Assembly (NCBI GenBank): GCA_005882215.1
Contig: VBCK01000084.1
Span: 1-41,632 of the forward strand
Origin: Betaproteobacteria bacterium
GTDB taxonomy: Bacteria > Pseudomonadota > Gammaproteobacteria > Burkholderiales > Burkholderiaceae_F
DNA: 41,632 nt
Direction of reading: 5' to 3'
The translations under genes were made by a program, and so were the position numbers. This document shows positions 29,538 to 39,640 of the stretch, piece after piece. A model generated the notes under the pieces. It did no database searches. It saw nothing but the letters and a program-made list of their open reading frames with translations, and had not been told where the DNA came from. How positions within the stretch are numbered: the first letter of the stretch is position 1; each line of letters opens with the position of its first letter.

Positions 29538-30214
29538 TCGTCCTCGCCATTGTCGGCGGCTATCTGCTCGGCTCGCTGCCGTTCGCGGTACTGGTGAGCC
29601 GGGCGCTGCGACAGGCCGACCCGCGCACCTACGGGTCGGGCAACCCCGGCGCAACCAACGTGCTTCGCGGCGCGGGCCGTATGGCGGCAGCGCTGACTCT
29701 GATCGGCGACGCCGGCAAGGGCGCGCTGGCAGTCGAGCTCGGCCGCAGCATGGGCGACGCAGGCGAAACGCTGGCGATCGCCTGCGGTGCCGCAGCGTTC
29801 CTCGGGCACCTGTTCCCGGTGTTTCTGCACTTCAGGGGTGGCAAGGGGGTAGCCACCTTTCTCGGCGTGCTGCTTGCATTCGAGCCGTGGCTGGGACTGG
29901 CCTGCGGCTGCCTGTGGCTGATCGTGGCGGCGGCGAGCCGCTATTCCTCGCTCGCGTCCCTGAGCGCGGCAGTTGGTGCTCCGGTGCTGCAGGGCCTGTT
30001 CGCTGGCCCCGACGTGCGACTGGGGGTGGTGCTGGCGATGGGTGCGCTGCTGGTATGGCGTCACGGTGCCAACATCGCAAAGCTGCGCGCAGGCACTGAG
30101 ACGCGGATCGGTGCCCAGCCCTCACCCCCGGCCCCTCTCCCAGCGGGAGAGGGGAGTTTGCAGCAGGTCCCTACTCCCGCGCGAGCGGGAGAAGGACAGG
30201 ATGAGGGTGGTTAG
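29534..30214 (+). CDS. plsY: Acyl-phosphate:glycerol-3-phosphate acyltransferase PlsY
   Basis: 226 residues; typical PlsY is about 200. It catalyses the first acylation of glycerol-3-phosphate in membrane lipid synthesis. The three conserved cytoplasmic loops are visible: [13 protein letters not shown], the [12 protein letters not shown] motif, and the late [17 protein letters not shown]. About five hydrophobic helices are present. The final ~30 residues (from [13 protein letters not shown] on) are encoded by a dispersed GC-rich repeat and are not part of the normal protein. The ATG overlaps the xerD stop; the stop overlaps the convergent tsaD stop by four bases. Confidence 0.95.
   Translation: MIVLAIVGGYLLGSLPFAVLVSRALRQADPRTYGSGNPGATNVLRGAGRMAAALTLIGDAGKGALAVELGRSMGDAGETLAIACGAAAFLGHLFPVFLHFRGGKGVATFLGVLLAFEPWLGLACGCLWLIVAAASRYSSLASLSAAVGAPVLQGLFAGPDVRLGVVLAMGALLVWRHGANIAKLRAGTETRIGAQPSPPAPLPAGEGSLQQVPTPARAGEGQDEGG
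30116..30213. repeat. Dispersed CCCTCACCCCCGGCCCC-type repeat forming the plsY 3' end
   Basis: CCCTCACCCCCGGCCCCTCT is followed by CCCAGCGGGAGAGGGG and a second CTCCCGCGCGAGCGGGAG hairpin, then GATGAGGGTGG. It is related to 24326-24365 and 36489-36580 and lies inside the last codons of plsY. Confidence 0.8.
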
Positions 30215-31257
30215 CGGCTCGCGGTCTTCGCCCCTGCTGCGGACCCGATCGATTCCAGCGGCCAGCGCGGGCGCACCTCGATAGGCGCAAGCGGATCCGC
30301 AACTGCACCACGCTCGAGGCCGGCCCAGCCGGCCAGCGCAATCATCGCGCCATTGTCGGTGCACAGGTCGGGCGGCGGAAAGAAGACCTCCGCGCCGATG
30401 CGGGCCGCCTCGCTGGTCAGGCGCTCGCGCAACTGCTGGTTGGCGCTGACGCCGCCGCTCACGACCAGGCGCGTGTGACCGCACTGTTGCAGGGCCTTGA
30501 GCGACTTGACCGTCAGTACGTCGACCACCGCCTCCACAAAACCCAGCGCGATGTCCGCGCGCACCTGGTCGCACAGATTGGTGGCGCGTCGCACTGCGGT
30601 CAGCACGGCCGTTTTCAGGCCGCTGAAACTGAAATCCAGATCGCCACGGTGAATCATCGGGCGCGGAAGCGGCACCGCCCCGGGCGTGCCGAACTGAGCC
30701 AGGCGCGACAGTGCCGGGCCGCCCGGATAACCAAGGCCGAGCAACTGGGCCGCCTTGTCGAACGCCTCGCCAGCGGCGTCGTCCAGCGTCTCGCCGAGCA
30801 GCCGGTAGCTTCCGATCCGCTCGACCTGCAACAGCTGGGTGTGGCCGCCGGACACCAGCAGCGCAACGAACGGAAACTGCGGAGCCGGATGCGCCAGCAG
30901 CGGCGACAGCAGATGCCCTTCCAGATGGTGCACGCCGATGACCGGCTTGCCCAGCGCATAGCCGAGCGCCGATCCGATGCTGCACCCGACCAGCAGCGCC
31001 CCGATCAGCCCGGGCCCCGCGGTCACCGCGATCGCATCGATGTCCAAGCGGCTCAGGCCCGCGCGCGCCAGCACATCCTCGATCAGCGGCAACACGCGCC
31101 GGATATGGTCGCGCGAAGCCAGCTCGGGCACCACGCCTCCGTAGGCCCGGTGCAGGTCGACCTGGCTGTGCACCGCGTGCACGACCGAGCGGGTCGCGCT
31201 GTCGAATATGGCGACGCCCGTTTCATCGCACGAGGTTTCGATTCCCAACACCTTCAC
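30211..31257 (-). CDS. tsaD: tRNA N6-adenosine threonylcarbamoyltransferase TsaD
   Basis: 348 residues from a GTG giving (M)[16 protein letters not shown], the canonical start; a longer frame to 31317 adds an unsupported leader. TsaD transfers threonylcarbamoyl to A37 of ANN-decoding tRNAs, with TsaB and TsaE. Metal ligands are in [12 protein letters not shown]; nucleotide-binding motifs include [42 protein letters not shown] and [12 protein letters not shown]. It is divergent from rpsU, a standard arrangement. Confidence 0.97.
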   Translation of the reverse strand: MKVLGIETSCDETGVAIFDSATRSVVHAVHSQVDLHRAYGGVVPELASRDHIRRVLPLIEDVLARAGLSRLDIDAIAVTAGPGLIGALLVGCSIGSALGYALGKPVIGVHHLEGHLLSPLLAHPAPQFPFVALLVSGGHTQLLQVERIGSYRLLGETLDDAAGEAFDKAAQLLGLGYPGGPALSRLAQFGTPGAVPLPRPMIHRGDLDFSFSGLKTAVLTAVRRATNLCDQVRADIALGFVEAVVDVLTVKSLKALQQCGHTRLVVSGGVSANQQLRERLTSEAARIGAEVFFPPPDLCTDNGAMIALAGWAGLERGAVADPLAPIEVRPRWPLESIGSAAGAKTASR

Positions 31258-31403
31258 AACCGCACCGACTCCCGGGTCGCTGTCCTGGTCACCGCGCGGT
31301 GGCTGCGCGGTTCGCACACCGGCCCATTTCGTTTAGACTGCCGAGTTCGCAATTTAACGCCGACCGGGAGCGTCGGGGGACACATCGGAGAACCTTCCAG
31401 CAC

Positions 31404-31616
31404 ATGCCCACCATTCGCGTCAAGGAGAACGAGCCTTTCGAGGTTGCGTTGCGCCGCTTCAAGCGGACGATCGAAAAAAGCGGGCTGCTCACCGAGCTGC
31501 GTGCCCGCGAGTTCTACGAGAAGCCCACCGCCGAGCGCAAGCGCAAGAAGTCGGCGGCCATCAAGCGGCACTTCAAGCGGTTGCGCAGCCAGATGCTGCC
31601 CAAGAAGATGTACTGA
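31404..31616 (+). CDS. rpsU: 30S ribosomal protein S21
   Basis: 70 residues starting [20 protein letters not shown], with [19 protein letters not shown], the complete S21. S21 helps mRNA base-pair with the 16S 3' end during initiation. It is the first gene of the rpsU-yqeY-dnaG-rpoD macromolecular synthesis cluster, so its promoter in the gap after tsaD probably drives dnaG and part of rpoD. Confidence 0.98.
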   Translation: MPTIRVKENEPFEVALRRFKRTIEKSGLLTELRAREFYEKPTAERKRKKSAAIKRHFKRLRSQMLPKKMY

Positions 31617-31619
31617 CCG

Positions 31620-32066
31620 TTGAGCCTGAAGGAACGGATCAGCGAGGACATGAAAGCGGCGCTGAAGGCGCGCCAGAGGGAGCGCCTGTCCGCCATCCGG
31701 CTGCTGATGGCAGCCATCCAGCAAAAAGAAATCGACGAGCGCAAGCCGCTCGATGACGCCGCGGTGATTGCGGTGACCGAACGCCTGATCAAGCAGCGGC
31801 GCGATTCGATCGAGCAGTTCCAGGCGGCCGGCCGCACCGATCTGGTCGACAAGGAAACGGCCGAGCTGGAGCTGCTCAAGCAGTACCTGCCGCAGCCGCT
31901 CTCCCAGGAGGAGGTTGCGTCCGCCATCGAAGCCGCGATCGCCGCGACCGGCGCCAGCGGCCCGCAGGCGATGGGCAAGGTGATGGCCGCCCTGAAAGCC
32001 CAGCTGGCGGGCCGCGCCGACATGACGCGCGTGTCGGCGCTGGTCAAGGCCCGACTCGGTTCCTAG
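31620..32066 (+). CDS. yqeY: GatB/YqeY domain-containing protein
   Basis: 148 residues from a TTG three bases after the rpsU stop. It resembles the C-terminal tRNA-binding YqeY domain of GatB: MSLKERISEDMKAALKAR, RLSAIRLLMAAIQQKEID, ETAELELLKQYLPQPLS and GPQAMGKVMAALKAQLAGRA. The free-standing protein has no established biochemical role. Its position between rpsU and dnaG is conserved in many proteobacteria. The ATG further in (M11) would lose conserved residues. Confidence 0.94.
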   Translation: MSLKERISEDMKAALKARQRERLSAIRLLMAAIQQKEIDERKPLDDAAVIAVTERLIKQRRDSIEQFQAAGRTDLVDKETAELELLKQYLPQPLSQEEVASAIEAAIAATGASGPQAMGKVMAALKAQLAGRADMTRVSALVKARLGS

Positions 32067-32124
32067 CCCGCCCGCTGCGGCGCCCTCGGATGAACTCTGC
32101 AATCCGATTGGCGATAATGAGCGC

Positions 32125-33903
32125 GTGATCGAGCAAGGCTTCATCCACGATCTGCTGGCGCGCGTCGACATCGTCGACGTGATCGGGCGCGCCGTGGCAC
32201 TGAAAAAGGCCGGGCAGAACTACCTGGGCTTGTGCCCGTTCCACGGCGAAAAGACGCCGTCCTTCACGGTCAGCCCGTCCAAGCAGTTCTTCCATTGTTT
32301 CGGCTGCGGCGCGCACGGCAGCGCGATCGGCTTCCTGATGGATCATCGGGGCCTGGGCTACGTCGAGGCGGTCCAGGAGCTGGCGCAGATGGTGGGCCTG
32401 CAGGTGCCGCGCGAGGCCTCGCGCGATCCCGCCGCCGGACAGCGCCGTTCGCTGCTGGAGGCCAACGAGGTCGCCTGCGCGTTCTACCGGCGCGAGCTCA
32501 AGCGCAGCCCCGCCGCGATCGAATACCTTAAATCGCGCGGCTTGACCGGCGCGACCGCCGCCCGCTTCGCGCTCGGGTACGCGCCGGACGACTGGCAGGC
32601 GCTCAAGTCCGCGTTCGACTCCTACGAGGAGGCCCGACTGGTCGAGGCGGGCCTGGTGATCGAAGGCGACGGCAAACGCTACGACCGCTTCCGCGGCCGC
32701 GTGATGTTCCCGATTCGGGATCGGCGCGGCGCCGTGCTCGGATTCGGCGCGCGGGTGCTCGATGCCTCGCAGCCCAAGTACCTGAACTCGCCGGAGACGC
32801 CGCTGTTCCGCAAGGGGCAGGAACTGTACGGGCTGTTCGAGGCCGGCGAGGCGATCCGGGTCAAGGGCCGGGTGCTGGTGTGCGAGGGCTACCTGGACGT
32901 AATCCAGCTCGCTCAAGGCGGTTTCGAGGAATCGGTGGCGGCGCTGGGCACCGCGATCACCTCCAAGCACGTGGCCACGCTGCTGCGGCTGACCGACCAG
33001 GTGGTTTTCGCGTTCGACGGCGACGCCGCGGGCCGCACCGCGGCGCGCCGGGCGCTGCATGCGACGCTGGCAGTGATACCCGATACGAAACGGGTCAGCT
33101 TCGCGCTGCTGCCTCAGGGCGAGGATCCCGACAGCCTGATTCGCAGCCTGGGCGCCGAAGCGATCGAGACCGAGCTCGCGCGCGCGCTGTCGCTGTCGCA
33201 GTGGTTCCTGAAGTCGCTGTGCGAAGGCGTCGATATCGCGCAGCCGGAGGGGCGGGCGCTGGTGACGGCTGCGGCGCGCCCCTTGCTCGAGTCGATGCCG
33301 GCCGGCGGGCTGAGGATGCAACTGGTGCGGTCCCTGGCCGAAGTGGTCGGCACCGCCGCCGCCGACCTGGAAGCGCTCTATGGGCTCGCGCCGGTGCGCA
33401 GACTGCCGGCGGCCCGACCCGGCCCGCGAGCCGGCTCCGGAGCAAGGCCGGTCGAGAGCCTGAAGTCGCAGCTGTTGCGCCGGCTTCTGGCCTATCCGGA
33501 GCTCGCCCGCGAATTCGGGCCGGCTCTGGCCGATCTGCTGGGGCAAAGCGGCGAGCCGGTGGACCGGCAGATCGCCGAGGTCCTGTCGGTGGCCGCCGCC
33601 CATGCCGGTTCAAGCTGTGCCGCCCTGCTGGAAGTGCTGGGCCAGAGCGAGTTCGCCGACCAGTACCGGGCGCTTCGGGCGCGCGATTTGCAGCTGGACG
33701 ACGACGTGGAGGCGGTGCGCGAGGAAATGCGGGACGGAATGCTGGCCATCGAGGAAGCCCGGGTCCGTACCGAGCTGGACGCGCTGAAGCCGCTTCTGGA
33801 GCAGGAGCTCTCGGACCCCCTGCGGGAGCGCACCCGGGTGCTGCTGAGCCGCCTGAACGAGCTGAAACACCAGCGCGGCGCGGCCCCACTGGTAAGGCCT
33901 TGA
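32125..33903 (+). CDS. dnaG: DNA primase
   Basis: 592 residues from a GTG at 32125. DnaG makes RNA primers at the replication fork. The N-terminal CHC2 zinc ribbon has Cys37, His40, Cys58 and Cys61 (LCPFHGEKTPSF and HCFGCG). The basic RNA-polymerase-like motif RVMFPIRDRRGAVLGFGARV precedes the TOPRIM domain, with VCEGYLDVI supplying the catalytic Glu and FAFDGDAAGRTAA the Asp pair. The C-terminal ~150 residues are the helical DnaB-binding region, less conserved. It stops 328 bases before rpoD. Confidence 0.97.
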   Translation: MIEQGFIHDLLARVDIVDVIGRAVALKKAGQNYLGLCPFHGEKTPSFTVSPSKQFFHCFGCGAHGSAIGFLMDHRGLGYVEAVQELAQMVGLQVPREASRDPAAGQRRSLLEANEVACAFYRRELKRSPAAIEYLKSRGLTGATAARFALGYAPDDWQALKSAFDSYEEARLVEAGLVIEGDGKRYDRFRGRVMFPIRDRRGAVLGFGARVLDASQPKYLNSPETPLFRKGQELYGLFEAGEAIRVKGRVLVCEGYLDVIQLAQGGFEESVAALGTAITSKHVATLLRLTDQVVFAFDGDAAGRTAARRALHATLAVIPDTKRVSFALLPQGEDPDSLIRSLGAEAIETELARALSLSQWFLKSLCEGVDIAQPEGRALVTAAARPLLESMPAGGLRMQLVRSLAEVVGTAAADLEALYGLAPVRRLPAARPGPRAGSGARPVESLKSQLLRRLLAYPELAREFGPALADLLGQSGEPVDRQIAEVLSVAAAHAGSSCAALLEVLGQSEFADQYRALRARDLQLDDDVEAVREEMRDGMLAIEEARVRTELDALKPLLEQELSDPLRERTRVLLSRLNELKHQRGAAPLVRP

Positions 33904-34231
33904 CTATCGTGGTAATATATCCGGCTATTCCGCGTACGCGCGGAACTTCGAGGGCGCCAGGCCCTCGTGCTGCGGGCTCGCCCGACGGGCGCATGCCGCG
34001 CAAGCAATTGTGGCGTTCCGTACGCCTCGGCAGTTTGAATTGTTGGGTACCGCCTGCATGTTAGGTGCGTATGGCTCGCACGGGGTGCGAGACGGAACAT
34101 GGGGTGATTGAACCGGATGATTCCGGGTCCCCGGCAATTGCATTCGATTCGGGTTCAGGTGCGTTAGTGAGGCGTCGGCGCGTCCTTTGATCGGCCGGCG
34201 TGGTCCCGTCCAGACAGAAGGCAGGTGATCA
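33904..34231 (+). other. Long structured leader upstream of rpoD
   Basis: 328 bases without a gene. It contains several perfect short hairpins: TTCCGCG/CGCGGAA around a four-base loop at 33928-33945, CGAGGGC/GCCCTCG at 33949-33967, and CTCGCAC/GTGCGAG at 34075-34091. None is followed by a T-run, so they are not classical terminators. It may be the rpoD 5' untranslated region, an RNA-processing site in the operon transcript, or both. No known riboswitch was recognised. Confidence 0.55.
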
Positions 34232-36487
<2,256 letters not shown>

Positions 36488-36488
36488 T

Positions 36489-36580
36489 CCTCTCCCCCTC
36501 TCCCGCTTGCGGGAGAGGGGCCGGGGGTGAGGGTTGTTATCTCTCCCTCGTATGCACGGAGGGGCAGGGGTGAGGGTGCA
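36489..36580. repeat. Dispersed GC-rich repeat between rpoD and the tRNA
   Basis: CCCTCTCCCGC, TTGCGGGAGAGGGG and CCGGGGGTGAGGG, then a second degenerate unit with GGGGCAGGGGTGAGGG. It is inverted relative to the copies at 24326 and 30116. The first hairpin could also end rpoD transcription, although its T-run is poor. Confidence 0.75.
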
Positions 36581-36659
<79 letters not shown>

Positions 36660-36830
36660 ACCTTCAAGGACAGCTAACCCGCGCTTGCGTGCCAGGGTAT
36701 CGCGGTCGACGTTGGCATCCCGCCCAAGTTCGGCATTGCGCTGCTTACGTCGACGGTCGACGTTTGACGAGGAAGGCCGGGCGGCACGCGCGTGCTGCAC
36801 CGGCCGAGCAGCGTCTAGCCCGCAACATTA

Positions 36831-38594
36831 CTAGGCGTTCTTGCGGACCCACCCAAAGCGCGTGTGGCGCGGGTTCGCCCCCTCAGCCTGATAGATCGCT
36901 CGCGCCTGGGCCATAGCGTCGCCCGTGAAGCCCGGAAACTCGAGAAGCGTCTTGAGTGCCGGCGGCACGCGCGTATCGTAATCACGGGGCACCGGGCGGT
37001 AGCGACCATCGTTTGAAACGTCCGCGTCGGGCGAGAGGCTGTACAGCCGCGCGGAGTTGAGCCCAAGGATCTTGCGCTTCGCCATTGGGGTGAGCTCCGG
37101 ATAGCCGTACCGTCGCCGCATGTCATCCGGAATCTGGAAACGCCACAGCGCTTCGAGCTGCCATTGGTTCGAGCCGTAGTACGAACAATCTGACCCGAAA
37201 AGAATCTTATCGTCGCCAAAATACTTCAGCAGTTGCCCCAGGATGTGAGCGCATACCGTGGGAAACGTGATGGCGCAGCCGGCAAAGGTCGACCCGATCT
37301 CTGCGTAGACATTACGAATGCCGCCGCAGGTCTGGCCAAACTGGGTCAGCCATGGGATGTCGGGCACGCCGTTGCGCAGCTTGCCTGTCCGGATATTGGC
37401 CAGATCCGGAGAGGGCCACAGAAAGGGCGTCATCCCGCCGTAGCAAGCGTGATAAATGATGAAATTGAACTGAGGCCAGTCTGCGGCCGCCTTCGGGATG
37501 TCGGTAGGATTTCCCCACTCCGGCGTATCGAAGGGCGCCGGTGAGAACCCCTTGTGGATGCAGATGTTCCAGAAGCCGGGGTGGTCCCTCAACTGTTCGC
37601 CATGTCGGGCGATGAGCGCGTAGGTCGGGTAGGCGACGGTCTCGTCGTCCAGACGCCACATTCGCATGAGGCTCTCGGGGTCGTTGTCGACCTTTGCGGA
37701 CGTCGCGACCGTATAGCCTTTCCATGAGTCTGGGCGATTGTTTTCAATCTGCTCTTCCATGAAGTACAGGCTCGGCACACCGGGATAGATCTGCCCGTGG
37801 GCGAGCAGCCGCTGGGATTTCGAGATTCTGTTGACGTAGTTCCGGACCGCGGCAGTCTGCGCCGCGGTGAGACTTGCCGCGGCCTGCGCTTCCTGGATGT
37901 TCTTCGGCGGACGTCCGTTCGCGTCGTTGGGCGGAAATACGCCCAGCGTTGCATTGCTCAGCAGCCCGACGGTGGTCTGGCTGTCGAAGAAGATGTCCTT
38001 CACGAAGCTCATGAGGTGAAAGATGCTGTCATTGATCTCCGCGCCCACTACCTGTGGGTTCAGGACGGCCCAGGCATTGCCCAGCTCATCGACCTGTCCC
38101 GGCACCTGGAAGGGGTTGCTCTTGAACACCGAGGTCGCCGCAGCTGTCGGGCCTTCGGCGAAGGCCCGGAACACCGCCGGGCCCGCCATGCTCGAGCGCA
38201 CCATGTGCAGCTGATCGTCGAACACGAAAATGTCCGAGGGCACGCTGTGGCCGGCAAACGGCTCGTCTTCCAGCAACTCGTCCTCGTGAACGTCGAAAAA
38301 TTGCCCGTAGACTTCATTCATGGCGAGGAAGCCTGCGGCGATGCCGCCCGAGGTGCAGAGGAACTTGCGCCGGCTCATGCCGAGCTTCTTGCCGGCGAAG
38401 TCGGCCAGTTCCCTGATACGGAATTCGACCCGCTTCTGCTCCTCAGTCTGGGGAACGGGCATGTGCTCGCCGTTCGATACCATTTGAGTCGGGATCGGCG
38501 AGTGGAGGTCGTCGGCCTCGTCCGCCCGTGACAGTTGAGATAGCTGCTCGTCGCTCAGCCAAACGTCTGCTTCCCGGTCGCCGCGGCACGTCAT
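36831..38594 (-). CDS. Amidohydrolase-2 family protein with buried twin-arginine motif (paralogue 1)
   Basis: 587 residues; the ATG at 38594 has an excellent AAGGGAGGAG ribosome binding site, so the long N-terminus is real. Residues 1-73 form a conserved pre-region (SPIPTQMVSNGEHMPVPQTE), then SRRKFLCTSGGIAAGFLAMN resembles a Tat signal with Arg75-Arg76. The TIM-barrel part shows DDQLH (126-130) where relatives usually have a DxHxH-type metal motif, then ICIHKG, a His in IIYHACYGG, and LFGSDC with the likely catalytic Asp, ending KRKILGLNSARLYSL. These are ACMSD/amidohydrolase-2 features, suggesting a metal-dependent hydrolase or decarboxylase. A paralogue lies divergently at 39641-41512. The substrate is unknown. 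Confidence 0.85.
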   Translation of the reverse strand: MTCRGDREADVWLSDEQLSQLSRADEADDLHSPIPTQMVSNGEHMPVPQTEEQKRVEFRIRELADFAGKKLGMSRRKFLCTSGGIAAGFLAMNEVYGQFFDVHEDELLEDEPFAGHSVPSDIFVFDDQLHMVRSSMAGPAVFRAFAEGPTAAATSVFKSNPFQVPGQVDELGNAWAVLNPQVVGAEINDSIFHLMSFVKDIFFDSQTTVGLLSNATLGVFPPNDANGRPPKNIQEAQAAASLTAAQTAAVRNYVNRISKSQRLLAHGQIYPGVPSLYFMEEQIENNRPDSWKGYTVATSAKVDNDPESLMRMWRLDDETVAYPTYALIARHGEQLRDHPGFWNICIHKGFSPAPFDTPEWGNPTDIPKAAADWPQFNFIIYHACYGGMTPFLWPSPDLANIRTGKLRNGVPDIPWLTQFGQTCGGIRNVYAEIGSTFAGCAITFPTVCAHILGQLLKYFGDDKILFGSDCSYYGSNQWQLEALWRFQIPDDMRRRYGYPELTPMAKRKILGLNSARLYSLSPDADVSNDGRYRPVPRDYDTRVPPALKTLLEFPGFTGDAMAQARAIYQAEGANPRHTRFGWVRKNA

Positions 38595-38806
38595 GGTCTC
38601 CTCCCTTTATCGAAAACAATCTAGCAGCGCCAATTTGCGGCCACAGCTCGCATTCCGGGACCGCGGTGAACCGCCTTTACGCTCATGGTAGAGACGGTCA
38701 TCATGGCGGCCGCGAGGGTACGAAACAGAGGAATGTATGAGATCAGCTGACGGGCGTATAGGAAAAACGTCCGAGATCTGTTGAGCTATTCCGTTGCGAT
38801 GCGTTG
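38595..38806. other. Intergenic segment upstream of amidohydrolase 1
   Basis: Contains the ribosome binding site and presumably the promoter of the minus-strand amidohydrolase. The rest, up to the recombinase remnant, shows no gene that I can recognise. Confidence 0.5.
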
Positions 38807-39016
38807 CTAAGCGGGCTCGGTGGAAGCCTTGCCACAAAATCCCGGCTGGCAGAGCGCGGTCAGGCGGCCAGCAATGGTCTCCATCACCGGATGGAGCCGC
38901 TCGGTGTCTACGGACGTGTACCCAGCGGTCACGTCGCCGCGGGGCAGGGCATGGTTGGTCAGTAGCTTCAATGCGTACGGAGACACGTCGCAGCTTTCCG
39001 CGCAGGTGATGTAACC
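38807..39016 (-). pseudogene. C-terminal remnant of a tyrosine recombinase (phage-type integrase)
   Basis: A minus-strand frame with no start codon reads about 69 residues to a TAG at 38807. It contains ITCAESCDVSPYALKLLTNH and GDVTAGYTSVDTERLHPVME. This fits the end of phage-type integrases, with the second catalytic His in TNHAL and the nucleophilic Tyr in TAGYT. The HDLRR box that should precede it is absent, so similarity breaks near 39013. Four other catalytic residues are gone, and it cannot be functional. It marks past insertion of a mobile element or island between the two amidohydrolases. Confidence 0.8.
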
Positions 39017-39640
39017 TGGGGGTCGTTTGCAGTATCCGCGAACTCAAACCCCCGATCGAGTAAGCGTTCGCGAATGCGGTTGATTTCAACTCAATTCTGG
39101 GTTGACTTGTTCAACGCTTTCAGTAGGTCCGCAAACCCGAAGGATTGAGCCTGCCATTGAATCAAGACCCCAGCAAGTAAGAACGACGCCTGGACTGGCA
39201 GAGTAAAAAGGTAGTCGAAAACGAACGGATGAAGATCATCGGGATGTGGCTTCACGTCATTGGCTAGTCTCGCCAACCGTCTCGCCTCTGATCAAAGCAC
39301 AATTTTTAAGAGTAACGCACCGCTGGCCGCCGGTCTGTCAAATTCTTCCGATATTGCCCCTTTCCGCGAGCGATCTGCCGTACGAAGGGATTTACCGAGT
39401 CTGCCTTGCGGTTGGGGGGTATTTACGTCGAGCCGCCTCTGTGATAATTGGGAGACTCAAGATTAACTTAGCGACGCGCGGGGACGCGACAAGAGGTGTC
39501 AGGCACCCCGCGGTTTGTTGTGTCTTTAGTAGCACCTTTCTTATGGTTTTTCGTTGACTTCGCCTGGGAGGCGCTCTTCCTGGGGCGGCTCTTCGGGGGT
39601 ATTGAGTAATTCCTCCAGCGACGAAAAAGGAGCTCCGACC
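39017..39640. other. Gene-poor debris between integrase remnant and amidohydrolase 2
   Basis: About 620 bases, visibly lower in GC than the core genome. It holds one doubtful small frame (39091-39276, minus), an imperfect palindrome GGTGTCAGGCACC near 39495, and the AAGGAG ribosome binding site (39627-39632) of amidohydrolase 2. No transposase or terminal repeats were recognised. Confidence 0.5.
39091..39276 (-). CDS. Doubtful small hypothetical protein with one hydrophobic segment
   Basis: 61 residues from an ATG at 39276, with a central hydrophobic stretch (FDYLFTLPVQASFLLAGVLI) that could span a membrane. It matches no family I know, has no clear ribosome binding site, and lies in mobile-element debris. 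It may be a fragment or a chance frame. Confidence 0.25.
   Translation of the reverse strand: MARLANDVKPHPDDLHPFVFDYLFTLPVQASFLLAGVLIQWQAQSFGFADLLKALNKSTQN

Noticed and set aside
36660..36830. Direct repeat of the tRNA 3' end that would mark an attachment site
   Set aside because: Scanning downstream to the window end, I found no second copy of the T-arm and acceptor sequence.
38607..39089. 160-codon minus-strand frame with its own ATG
   Set aside because: The integrase-like residues are read in a different frame; this frame is Arg/His-rich with no similarity.
39481..39560. Palindromic GGTGTCAGGCACC region as an insertion sequence end
   Set aside because: No transposase gene, target duplication or second terminal repeat is visible nearby.
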